Positions 1 to 7,053 of a DNA stretch of 43,716 bases are shown here, in pieces (position 1 is the first letter of the stretch; each line of letters opens with the position of its first letter). Below the pieces are notes generated by a model. It saw only the letters and a program-made list of their open reading frames with translations, was not told the origin of the DNA and did not search any database. The stretch covers positions 1 to 43,716 of the forward strand of contig JAJDEN010000033.1 of NCBI GenBank assembly GCA_029259775.1, given 5' to 3'. The position numbers were made by a program, and so were the translations under genes. Source of the stretch: Planctomycetota bacterium (GTDB lineage Bacteria > Planctomycetota > PLA2 > JAEUHO01).

Positions 1-306
1 GCCGCGCAGGGCGATGGCGAAGATCGGGTCGTTCTGAATCGCGCCGTGTGGTCGGTGCTCCATCCGGTGCCGGCCAGACCCCCGCGTCCACGCGATGCGC
101 GTATCCCCCCCACCGGCACGGTGCTGTACCGCGATCACGGCAGCCGCGAGATCGCCGTCAAGGTCATGCGCACCGGCTTCAAGTTCGACGGCCGCATGTA
201 CCGCTCGCTTTCCGCCATCGCCCGCGAGGTGACAGGCGCGCGCTGGAACGGGCTGCTCTGGTTCGGCCTGGCGGAACGCCAGCGCGGCACGAGGAGGTGC
301 TCATGA
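1..306 (+). CDS. DUF2924 family protein, 3' part (5' end outside window)
   Basis: The frame is open to the left edge, so the N-terminus is missing. The visible C-terminal part carries the DUF2924 signature: a segment beginning GTVLYRDHGSREIAVKV, then GFKFDGRMYRSLSAIAREVTG and a closing W-x-G-L-x-WFGL. Family members are small proteins of unknown function found beside recombinases in mobile elements. The stop TGA at 304-306 overlaps the ATG of the integrase at 303-305 (ATGA), so the two are probably translationally coupled. A GTG at 46 is available, but the reading frame and family length suggest the true start lies upstream. Function unknown; mobile-element context is clear. Confidence 0.72.
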   Translation, partial: AAQGDGEDRVVLNRAVWSVLHPVPARPPRPRDARIPPTGTVLYRDHGSREIAVKVMRTGFKFDGRMYRSLSAIAREVTGARWNGLLWFGLAERQRGTRRCS

Positions 307-1379
307 CGCTCTACCGCCCCACCTGGAAGAAGGACGGCAAGACCGTCCACGGTCGCGTCTGGTGGATGGAGGTGCGCGTAGGCCACAAGCGCCACCGCCA
401 ATCGCTTGGGATCAAGGACAAGCGTGCCGCCCAGATCAAGGCCGCCGACATCCTGCGTAAGCTCGAGCTACGCGACGCGGGACTCGCCATCCACGACGGC
501 GCTGGGCAGACGGACCTCAAGAAGTTGGTGCGCGAGTACGAACAGGAACTCGTCCGGCGCCGTTCTTCGCCGGCCCACGTCCAGCACACCGTGAAACGGA
601 TCAGGGACCTGCTCGGCAAGGCCCACCACCTCGGCGAGGTGACGCCCGCGAAGATCAGGCAGGCACTGGGCGCTCTCACCTATCGCAAGCTCTCGGGCAA
701 GACGGTCAACGCCTATCGAGTCGCACTCAGTGGGCTCTTCGCGTACCTGATCCGCGAGGGGCGCTGGGACGCGAATCCGGTCGCCCAGGTGTCCCGCGTG
801 CGGGAACAGGAGCCCGCGCGACCGCGCCGGGCCTACGCGCCCGAGGAACTCGCAGCCCTCCTCGACGCCGCGCCCGAACCGCGGGCGACCTGCTACCGCG
901 TTGCGGTCACGACGGGGCTCAGGCGCTCCGAACTCGGCCGCCTGCGATGGGCCGACATCGACTTCGACGCGGCCACGTTGCGCGTCAGGGCGTCCTCAGC
1001 GAAGAACCGCAAGGAGGCGTACCAACCCCTGCCGCCCGGCACAGTGGCGGCCCTCGCGGCCCTGGACGGGCGCGGTACGCCGCTCGCGCCCGTGTTCCCG
1101 GTGGTGCCATCCACGAAGGTGCTGCGGGAGGACCTGAAGGCCGCCGAGGTGCCGTACGAGACGGCCGAGGGCAAGGCCGATCTGCATGCCTTGAGGGTGA
1201 CCTACGCGACGATGCTGGCCAGGGCTGGGGTGTCGCTCGTCCAGGCGCAGAAGCTCATGCGGCACTCCGACCCCAAGTTGACGGCCAACATCTACACGCG
1301 GCTGCGGCTCGATGACGCCCACGAGGCGGTGGCGAGGATTGATCTCGATCCTGCGCAGCGCGGTCGCATCGCCACGTAG
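303..1379 (+). CDS. Tyrosine recombinase / phage-type integrase
   Basis: A complete 358-residue site-specific recombinase. The N-terminal 170 residues hold a basic arm-binding region and a SAM-like core-binding domain. The catalytic domain shows the whole active-site set: R207 in TGLRRSEL, K234 in the beta-hairpin, H295 and R298 in HALR, H321 in MRHSD and the nucleophile Y331 in NIYTR. The ATG at 303 is chosen because a GAGGAGG ribosome-binding site precedes it and it overlaps the DUF2924 stop; longer upstream readings have no such site. The gene ends about 75 bp before a tRNA-Ser 3' fragment, the expected position of its own attachment site. It should catalyse integration and excision of the element lying to the left. 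All catalytic residues are present, so it looks functional. Confidence 0.95.
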   Translation: MTLYRPTWKKDGKTVHGRVWWMEVRVGHKRHRQSLGIKDKRAAQIKAADILRKLELRDAGLAIHDGAGQTDLKKLVREYEQELVRRRSSPAHVQHTVKRIRDLLGKAHHLGEVTPAKIRQALGALTYRKLSGKTVNAYRVALSGLFAYLIREGRWDANPVAQVSRVREQEPARPRRAYAPEELAALLDAAPEPRATCYRVAVTTGLRRSELGRLRWADIDFDAATLRVRASSAKNRKEAYQPLPPGTVAALAALDGRGTPLAPVFPVVPSTKVLREDLKAAEVPYETAEGKADLHALRVTYATMLARAGVSLVQAQKLMRHSDPKLTANIYTRLRLDDAHEAVARIDLDPAQRGRIAT

Positions 1380-1452
1380 GTGGGCTGCACTCGACGGGAG
1401 CGCTCCGGTGTTCACCGATGCGGAAGGCCGCCGCCTTCCTGTCGCTGAGGCT

Positions 1453-1515
1453 CCGGTTTTGAAAACCGGCGTAGGGTTAAACCTACCGGGGGTTCGAATC
1501 CCTCTCCCTCCGCCA
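1453..1515 (+). other. tRNA-Ser(UGA) 3' fragment; element attachment site
   Basis: These bases fold as the 3' part of a serine tRNA: anticodon stem CCGGT/ACCGG (1453-1457, 1465-1469) around a 7-base loop with anticodon TGA, a long variable arm (GTAGG/CCTAC, 1471-1486), a T arm with the GGTTCGAAT core (1488-1504), acceptor strand TCCCTCC, discriminator G and encoded CCA (1513-1515). No matching 5' half (acceptor GGAGGGA and D arm) is found upstream. This is the duplicate left when an element inserts into a tRNA 3' end. Its orientation places the element to the left, with the integrase adjacent, and the intact tRNA beyond the left edge. Confidence 0.85.
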
Positions 1516-1752
1516 CATTCACGCCGCTAGGACATGGTAGAGGCTCGAATCCGGCGCTTTCGTCTCGGCGCTCCAACTGACCGCACGTGACCGATGGACG
1601 GGGGGACCTGACCGGTTTGGCAGTACCGTTCGCGGTACCGCCCCAGGGGCCGAAGGGGAGGGGTACGACCCGGCGCGCGCGACGCCGCCTTCTCCATCTG
1701 GGGCCCCATCTCCGCAGATGTTAGATTTGGATCTGGGGGGTGAGGGCGGTGC

Positions 1753-2637
1753 CTATCCCTCTCCAAGGGCCAGCCCCAGCTCGCTGCTCGCAATGATCTT
1801 CTGAATGTATCGCGCCCTGGTCTTAGGGGTGATCTCGCCCTCCGGCCAGTACTTCTCCATGGCGGCCTCGATCAAGGGGCGCGGCTTCATCTTGCGCACC
1901 TCGCGAGAGACGAGCACGCTGTCGACCTGTTCAATCGTCTCGCTCAGGTTCTCCTCCTTGAGCTTCCGCTTGGTGAACTTGATGGCCTTGCGCTCAACCT
2001 GCCGGGTCACCACATCAAGACTTGCGTTCACGATCTCGTCCATCTCGGCGCGGCTCTCGTCGGCCTCACCCCAGTCGGGTGTGCCTACCCGCGAGTACGT
2101 GTTGCCGACGAGCCATCCGAGCTTTGCCTGAAAGGCGCTCTTCAGCTGAAGCTCTTTCGCTTCAAGCAGCGTGTCGTAGTGCTCGATCTTGAGAGGAATT
2201 GTCACACGCAAGAACGCGCAGCAGGGTTGGGCCAAGTCGGATGTGGGTTCCGCGTGGAGGTAGAAATACTCAGGGTGATTGTTGTTGAGAATTTGGCCGA
2301 CTTGTTGCTTCAACTTCTGGAAGGCCTGTGCCGAGAGGTACTCTCCGCCGCACAGTTGCTCGTCCGGGCGGCTCGCCGCGATCTTTGCAAGCTCGCGCCG
2401 AATGGCTTCATCGAATGGGCGGACGGCTGCAATCGACAGGTAGGGCGCCTTGCACGCGGCCCCGCCTCGGCGGACTAGGTCACATGTCTGCGTCAGCAGC
2501 ATGAATCTGACGTACTGGGCCTGGGCAAAGTATGGGTGGACTTCGCTAAGTACGTCGATCAGCGCAGCCGTTCTCTGCAACACGTCACCTTGATGAAGGT
2601 ACGTTTCGTCGGGAGTCCCATCGTAAGTCCAATGCAT
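1753..2637 (-). CDS. Hypothetical protein with QGDVL / TQTCDLV motifs
   Basis: A 294-residue protein that I cannot assign to a named family. Near the N-terminus it has YLHQGDVLQRT, followed about 30 residues later by MLLTQTCDLVRRGG, a motif pair I associate with uncharacterised proteins in genomic islands (recollection, not a search). The middle is mixed alpha/beta and the C-terminal 100 residues are lysine- and arginine-rich helices, with no signal peptide or membrane segment, so it is likely cytoplasmic. It is the last of three closely spaced minus-strand genes (21 bp after the previous stop). Codon use is less GC-rich than in the surrounding chromosome, suggesting acquisition by transfer. 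Confidence 0.75.
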   Translation of the reverse strand: MHWTYDGTPDETYLHQGDVLQRTAALIDVLSEVHPYFAQAQYVRFMLLTQTCDLVRRGGAACKAPYLSIAAVRPFDEAIRRELAKIAASRPDEQLCGGEYLSAQAFQKLKQQVGQILNNNHPEYFYLHAEPTSDLAQPCCAFLRVTIPLKIEHYDTLLEAKELQLKSAFQAKLGWLVGNTYSRVGTPDWGEADESRAEMDEIVNASLDVVTRQVERKAIKFTKRKLKEENLSETIEQVDSVLVSREVRKMKPRPLIEAAMEKYWPEGEITPKTRARYIQKIIASSELGLALGEG

Positions 2638-2658
2638 CTTGACGGCCCGCGCTTGTTG

Positions 2659-2886
2659 CTACTCGCTGCTTGAGTCGACATCCGAAGACTGGCTTCGGCG
2701 CGCGTTGGCGCGAAAGACCACGGTGATCTTGACCGGCTTGTTGGCCACGGTAGAAGCGACGACTCGCTGCCTGTTTACGACCAGACGAGATGCGCCACTA
2801 GAGGCAGAGCGCACCTTTGTGACACGCGCTTCTGTCAAGGCGCCGGAGGTCTTCCTCGTATTGCTGTCGCTGCTTGAGGTGCTCAT
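2659..2886 (-). CDS. Small Ser/Thr/Arg-rich hypothetical protein
   Basis: A 75-residue reading frame starting at an ATG three bases after the stop of the upstream gene (TGA-TTG-ATG), with a purine-rich GAAGGGG inside the end of that gene as a possible ribosome-binding site. The N- and C-terminal thirds are very rich in Ser, Thr and Arg; the centre (VVNRQRVVASTVANKPVKI) could form beta strands. No recognised domain. Its tight fit between two other unknown genes makes it a probable operon member rather than a chance frame. Confidence 0.55.
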   Translation of the reverse strand: MSTSSSDSNTRKTSGALTEARVTKVRSASSGASRLVVNRQRVVASTVANKPVKITVVFRANARRSQSSDVDSSSE

Positions 2887-2889
2887 CAA

Positions 2890-3540
2890 TCAGTCCCCTT
2901 CGCCGGCGCTTTGGGCGACGGTCTCCCCATAGGCTTCCACAACCCGGGCCGAGTACGCGCGCAGCCTCTCGAACGCTCCTGGAAGCACGTCCGTCATCGG
3001 CGTGTAGTCGAAATGGTAGTTGAACTCCATGGCGGCGGTACCGCTGCCGTGGTCAAGGTTCATCGTAAGCCGCAACTCGGGGGAGCCCTCGCTAGTCACG
3101 CCTCGAAGCGTCCGTTTGATGCTGGTCGCCTGGGGCTCTAGAGCCAAGCCTTGCAGGACGTCCCCGTCTGAGGGTGTCAATACCTCGATCAACTGCCCTT
3201 GAGCCCCCTCTGCCTGGAAGGCGAGATTGATCCCTATCGCTGTAATCGGCGTGTGGGGAAGCAGACTGAGGAGCTTTCCAACGACCGTCTCACACGTCGT
3301 CAGGGCCTTATCGGAGAGCACCATCGGGGCGACTTGCACTCGATCTTGTCTGACGATTAGCCGAAACTGGTAGTCGGAGTAGTCGAAGATTCGCTGGTCG
3401 GCTTGGGCTAGGGGCAACAGAATCTGGACCGTCGTGTCCTCTTGCTCAAGCACGTGCTTGCCCAGCCACGGGGGCATTAGGATCGCGGGGTTCCATGCGC
3501 CCACCAAGACGATGCTCCACCCGCTGAGATTCGGCTCCAC
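2890..3540 (-). CDS. Hypothetical protein of a three-gene island cassette
   Basis: A 216-residue protein, first gene of the minus-strand trio. The frame is open further upstream, but the GTG at 3540-3538 is preferred because AGGAG lies seven bases before it and because the sequence becomes well ordered from there (NLSGWSIVLVGAWNPAILMPPWL); the upstream extension is low-complexity. The N-terminal hydrophobic stretch is too polar and short to be a clear membrane anchor. The rest is a mixed alpha/beta fold with several strands ending in paired aromatic residues (MEFNYHFDY). I do not recognise the family. It sits next to an integrase attachment site, which points to an accessory role such as defence or element maintenance, but no motif proves that. 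Confidence 0.7.
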   Translation of the reverse strand: MEPNLSGWSIVLVGAWNPAILMPPWLGKHVLEQEDTTVQILLPLAQADQRIFDYSDYQFRLIVRQDRVQVAPMVLSDKALTTCETVVGKLLSLLPHTPITAIGINLAFQAEGAQGQLIEVLTPSDGDVLQGLALEPQATSIKRTLRGVTSEGSPELRLTMNLDHGSGTAAMEFNYHFDYTPMTDVLPGAFERLRAYSARVVEAYGETVAQSAGEGD

Positions 3541-4060
3541 GTGCTTGCTCCTGTGCGGCTCGGGGCTCCACAGCCGGTTCGCTCGCGGAGCATACCCTAG
3601 CGCACGCCCTGCTTCCCAGACATGCGGCTGAGGAGTTTCGGGCGTTGACGGCAAGCCACTCCTCCGTGCTCCGGTAGCAGCAGCCCCCAACCGGTCCTCT
3701 TCGGCATCACGAGAGCGTACCGGAAGGGCGGCCGGAGCCTTGGTCGAGGTCATCTACGCCGCATCGCACCGTGCCTTCGCCGTCTCCGGGAGTGTGTAGG
3801 CGCCGAGGCCTCTTCCGCCTCCTTGGTGCAACGAGACGATGGCCCGCCGGTTCGTGGCACGAACTCGCTCGCCTACGGAGTGCGTTAAGGGCCCGTCCAA
3901 GACCCGTCACCAAAACGGAGAGCCACTTTGGGAAGAATCGTGACCATCCCCTGCCACTACGCTGCACCACCTCGCACTTCCATGCAGCACTGCGGGATTG
4001 CGCGATCTGCGCCCGTTTCGCAACGGGTGGCCGCAGGCGCGGAGTAATGGCGGGATAAAG
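3541..4060. other. Intergenic region upstream of the unknown trio
   Basis: About 520 bases between the GTG of the first trio gene and the 3' end of the CAU tRNA. It should contain the promoter of the minus-strand trio, but I see no convincing -35/-10 pair. Reading frames here have no plausible ribosome-binding site or recognisable protein. The tRNA 3' end faces this region, so its left end could be a second insertion boundary; no tRNA repeat is visible within the window to prove it. Confidence 0.5.
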
Positions 4061-4137
4061 TGGTGGGCCCGGGAGGACTCGAACCTCCGACCAAAGGATT
4101 ATGAGTCCCCTGCTCTAACCAACTGAGCTACAGGCCC
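4061..4137 (-). tRNA. tRNA-Ile2(CAU) (or tRNA-Met, anticodon CAU)
   Basis: A full 77-nt cloverleaf read on the minus strand. Acceptor strands GGGCCTG and CGGGCCC pair with one G-T, the D arm has GCTCAGTTGG, the anticodon loop is CTCATAA with anticodon CAT at 4101-4103, the T arm has GGTTCGAGTCC, the discriminator is A, and CCA is encoded (4061-4063). The anticodon stem (GGGGA before the loop) and A73 resemble the isoleucine tRNA whose CAU is modified to lysidine by TilS, so Ile2 is favoured over elongator Met. It is not an initiator, because the three G-C pairs of the initiator anticodon stem are absent. Confidence 0.95.
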
Positions 4138-4321
4138 GTGCGATGGCCGCAGCGTACCCGCCTCGGTGCTCGGTGGCGACTGCCCTGGCCGAGGGTCGTA
4201 ACCGCGCCGCGTCAGGGCACCTGTCCGCCTCCGCATGCGTAGGAAGGCCAGTTCAGGGGCGTCCAGGCGGAACCACACGCCCGCTTGCTTCCCCTGGCCC
4301 CCCATCTAGATTGTGAGGCAG

Positions 4322-4480
4322 ATGCGACGCCTCCTCTCCGCCGTCCTGCTCGCCATGGCGCTGGTGAACATCGCCCACGCGGATCTGTTCCGGCCGTGCC
4401 AATGCGGCCCTGACAATCCGTACTCGTGCGGGTGCGCGGAATCGAAGGCGACCGAGGCGAAGCCGCACGCACCCTGCTGA
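4322..4480 (+). CDS. Small secreted Cys-rich peptide (possible metal-binding)
   Basis: A 52-codon gene encoding a signal peptide (MRRLLSAVLLAMALVNIAHA) followed by a short mature chain with paired cysteines: PCQCG (C26, C28), SCGC (C36, C38) and a terminal C52. The start ATG at 4322 is preceded by GAGG. CxC pairs in a secreted peptide suggest soft-metal binding, and copper genes follow downstream on the same strand, so a role in periplasmic copper or silver binding is plausible but unproven. The frame ends at TGA 4478-4480 but stays open and coding-like for another 85 codons (see next entry), so this may be the front part of a longer protein that is either broken or decoded through the TGA. 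Confidence 0.6.
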   Translation: MRRLLSAVLLAMALVNIAHADLFRPCQCGPDNPYSCGCAESKATEAKPHAPC

Positions 4481-4738
4481 GGCTCGAACGATTCGGCCCC
4501 GTGTGGGCCCGAGGAAGACACCGACGACTGTCGGCTGTGCCCGGGGGCCCGTCAGGCCCGCGATCTCCCCGTGGCACCGGTCACGGTCGAGCCCCCGCGC
4601 GTTTCCCTCGCGACCGCTCAGGCACCTTCAACCGCGCATCGGGCGTGGCTCCTCGCGAGGGGACCTGAGGGAGGGATGCGGTGGAGCGCCCCGCCATGGC
4701 GCCAATCCCCGCCTGGCCTCGCGGTCTTCCTGATCTAG
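4481..4738 (+). other. In-frame open continuation after TGA, with hairpin
   Basis: In the frame of the Cys-rich peptide the sequence is open from 4481 to TAG at 4736-4738. The first half looks like real coding sequence: high GC in third codon positions, two more Cys in an acidic context (PCGPEEDTDDCRLCPGAR) and a Pro/Val-rich stretch. If the TGA were a sense codon the protein would have 138 residues with residue 53 directly after C52. A short hairpin (stem GGCCC/GGGCC, 4495-4499 and 4505-4509, loop CGTGT) begins 14 bases after the TGA, within the range known for bacterial SECIS elements but short. A nonsense mutation, a sequencing error (TGC read as TGA) or selenocysteine insertion are all possible. 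Confidence 0.4.
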
Positions 4739-4945
4739 GAAGCCGCCAAGAGCGCTGCCGATCTCCCGTCGGAGACTCCCGGAACGCCTCGCCACCTCCC
4801 CCGCCCCAGGCGGACCCCGCTCCACGCCGCAACGCGGCATGAAGCTTCCTGCAACACATCCACCTCGGTGCGGCTTGCTGTCGCACGGTGGACCCACCCC
4901 TTAGCCAATGCGAGTGATTCCCGGATCCTCGCGCGGAGTATCACC

Positions 4946-5563
4946 ATGTTTCGATTCGCGACCGTTCTCTCCTCTTCCCTGCTGTTGCTCTTGGTCATCG
5001 GCGCCGCCCCGGAGCGCGCGCTGGCCGCCGAGGACGTCACCGTCACCGTCCCGGTCTACAAGAACACGACCTGCCCCATCATGGGGAAACCGGCCTCCAA
5101 CCGCCTCTTCGTCGACGTGGATGGCGGGCGCATCTACATCTGCTGTCTTCCCTGCGTGAAGAAGATCAAGGACAAGCCCGCCAAGGCGCTTGCGGCGGCC
5201 TATCCCGTGGCGAAGGCTGCCGGCAACAAGGTCTGTCCCGTTACCGGCAAGACCCTTGCCAAGGGCCATCCCTTCGTAACGTTGCAAGGCTACAAGATCG
5301 GCGTGTTCGACAAGGCCGCGCAGGTCAAGGCGAAGCAGCAGGTCCAGTTGACGCTCGTCAAGGCGCTCCGCAAGGGTGTCGTCGATGTCAAGAATCCCAC
5401 GTGCCCCATCACGGGCAAGGCTGTTGGAACGAACTTCATCTGCCTCATCGGCAGCAACATCGTGCATCTCTCGTCCATGCGCGTACTCACCAAGGTTCGG
5501 AAGAAGCCGGCCGATGCGCTCGCGAAGGCGCGTGCCTCGGCCAAGAAGGCTGGCGTCAAGTAG
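4946..5563 (+). CDS. Secreted protein with three YHS/TRASH-like units
   Basis: A 205-residue exported protein. Residues 1-28 form a signal peptide. Then come three related units, each starting with a C-P-[IV]-[MT]-G-K motif: unit 1 at 43-82 (TCPIMGKPAS, then YICCLPCVKK), unit 2 at 97-141 (VCPVTGKTLA), unit 3 at 153-192 (TCPITGKAVG). Unit 1 keeps the C..CC..C arrangement (C43, C66, C67, C70) expected of YHS/TRASH heavy-metal-binding domains; units 2 and 3 have lost the second cysteine cluster. The ATG at 4946 follows GGAG by eight bases; the frame extends upstream without a better start. It lies upstream of an outer-membrane factor and a multicopper oxidase, so periplasmic copper sensing, storage or delivery is the likely role. 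Confidence 0.8.
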   Translation: MFRFATVLSSSLLLLLVIGAAPERALAAEDVTVTVPVYKNTTCPIMGKPASNRLFVDVDGGRIYICCLPCVKKIKDKPAKALAAAYPVAKAAGNKVCPVTGKTLAKGHPFVTLQGYKIGVFDKAAQVKAKQQVQLTLVKALRKGVVDVKNPTCPITGKAVGTNFICLIGSNIVHLSSMRVLTKVRKKPADALAKARASAKKAGVK

Positions 5564-5578
5564 GACAATGGGACGGTG

Positions 5579-5604
5579 CGAGCCGCCGCGCGCGCGGCGG
5601 CTCG
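5579..5604. terminator. 26-bp perfect palindrome in tolC leader
   Basis: A perfect inverted repeat (arms CGAGCCGCCGCGC and its complement) lies 16 bases after the YHS-protein stop and about 20 bases before the TolC-family start. No T-run follows, so it is more likely a partial terminator, attenuator or mRNA-stabilising hairpin that sets the expression ratio of the two genes. Confidence 0.45.
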
Positions 5605-5624
5605 CCTCCGGGGAGGAACTGACC

Positions 5625-7052
5625 ATGCTCATCCACCATCGCGGGGCAAGGCTCGTAGCCTTCCTCGCCTTGTCCCTTCTCCTCGCCTCGTGCCAGGCCG
5701 CGCGACGTGGGCCACGTCCGGACGACGCCGCGTCAATCCGACACAAGCTCGCCCAGCGTGTGCCTCGCCTCGCGGAGGACCCCGCCCCGGCGATCGTCGC
5801 GCATCAGGTGAACGACCTCCTCTCAGCGCCCCTGGGTGAGGCGACGGCGCTGCGATTGGCGCTCGCGCTCAATCCCGACGTGCGCGAGGGGTATGCACGC
5901 CTCGGCGTCGCGCGCCATGAGCTGATGCAGGCGGGGCTGCTGAGCAACCCCACGCTGCATGCGAACGCCAAGCTCTTCTCCGCCGGACCCGAGATCGAGT
6001 TCGGCCTGACCAAGCCGCTGCTCGACCTGCTCTTCGTACGCCACCGCACGTCGATCGCCGCGGCCGAGCGCCAGGTCGTCGAAGCCGATGTGACCGCCAA
6101 CCTGGTGGAGCTGCTCTTCGCGATCCGCCGACGGATGATCCAGATTCAAGCGGCCCGTGCCGTCGTAGCACTCCAAGAATCGGGCGTCGACGCAGCGGAC
6201 ACGACCAGCGACCTGTTCGCGAAACTGCAAGAAGCCGGCAACATCCTCGATCAGGCACGGACTTCGGGGGCCATCGCGGCATCTCGGGCACAGCTCACGT
6301 TGTCGGCTGCCAAGGCGACGGAGGCAGAGCATCGCGAGAGTCTTCGGCGCCTGCTGGGTCTCCCGGCGACGGCCCCGCCGATCGTGCTTGCGGAGGAGCT
6401 GCCGACGGGGCTCCCCAAGCCGCCCGACGCCGGCGTCGTCGGCCGGGACGCGCAGCGATCGAGCCTCGATCACGCCATGATGCGCGCTGCCGCGCTTGCC
6501 GCCCAACGCGGCCGCACGCTCGCCGGGATGCGCAAGCAGACCTGGCTGCGTGAAGGCGGAGCTGTCGGCAAGCGAGAGGGAGAGAGCGGCGCCTGGGGGT
6601 TCGGGCCCGAGATCGGCATCGAGATCCCCATCTTCGACACCGGATCGGCGGAGTTCGGGCGCGCGTCAGCCGCGTACCGGCGCGCGTGTGCCATGGCCGA
6701 AGCGACGCGTCTCGACGTGCTCTCGGCGGCGCGACGCTTCAGCGCCCGGGCGGGGGTGGCGCACGAACGAGAGCGGCACATGCGCGAGGAGTACCTGCCC
6801 TTGCGCAAGCGGTTCGTCGCGGACCTGGTGGGCCGCTACAACGACATGCAGATCGGCGCCTTTGCCGTACTCGAAGCCAAGATCATGGAGCTCGGCGCTC
6901 AGCGTGAATACGTCGAGACGCTCCGAGACGCGTGGCTGGCATACGCCGACATCAACGAGCTACGCGCGGGTCATCTGAACCGCGACCGGCTCGAAGCCAC
7001 AGACCTGCCCGAAGAATCAGACCATCCCACGCTCACAGGCGGAGGACACTAG
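5625..7052 (+). CDS. TolC-family outer-membrane efflux lipoprotein
   Basis: A 475-residue outer-membrane factor. The signal peptide ends in a lipobox, LLLASC, with the lipidated cysteine at 23, as in CusC/OprM-type proteins. Two OEP repeats follow: the first starts near residue 70 (LRLALALNPDVREGYARLGVA) and the second near residue 285, each with long heptad-like helices that form the periplasmic tunnel. The ATG at 5625 has GGGGAGG upstream; longer frames lack this site and a signal peptide. Such proteins form the outer-membrane channel for RND or ABC exporters. Here no inner-membrane pump or adaptor is adjacent, and the gene is followed after one base by a multicopper oxidase, so it probably serves copper export with a pump encoded elsewhere. 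Confidence 0.9.
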   Translation: MLIHHRGARLVAFLALSLLLASCQAARRGPRPDDAASIRHKLAQRVPRLAEDPAPAIVAHQVNDLLSAPLGEATALRLALALNPDVREGYARLGVARHELMQAGLLSNPTLHANAKLFSAGPEIEFGLTKPLLDLLFVRHRTSIAAAERQVVEADVTANLVELLFAIRRRMIQIQAARAVVALQESGVDAADTTSDLFAKLQEAGNILDQARTSGAIAASRAQLTLSAAKATEAEHRESLRRLLGLPATAPPIVLAEELPTGLPKPPDAGVVGRDAQRSSLDHAMMRAAALAAQRGRTLAGMRKQTWLREGGAVGKREGESGAWGFGPEIGIEIPIFDTGSAEFGRASAAYRRACAMAEATRLDVLSAARRFSARAGVAHERERHMREEYLPLRKRFVADLVGRYNDMQIGAFAVLEAKIMELGAQREYVETLRDAWLAYADINELRAGHLNRDRLEATDLPEESDHPTLTGGGH

Positions 7053-7053
7053 G

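Noticed and set aside
1453..1515. A complete functional tRNA-Ser gene
   Set aside because: No acceptor 5' strand or D arm can be found upstream; only the 3' part is present.
3771..4058. A 95-residue plus-strand frame before the CAU tRNA
   Set aside because: No ribosome-binding site, Arg/Pro-rich composition and no domain; it looks like a chance frame in the trio's promoter region.
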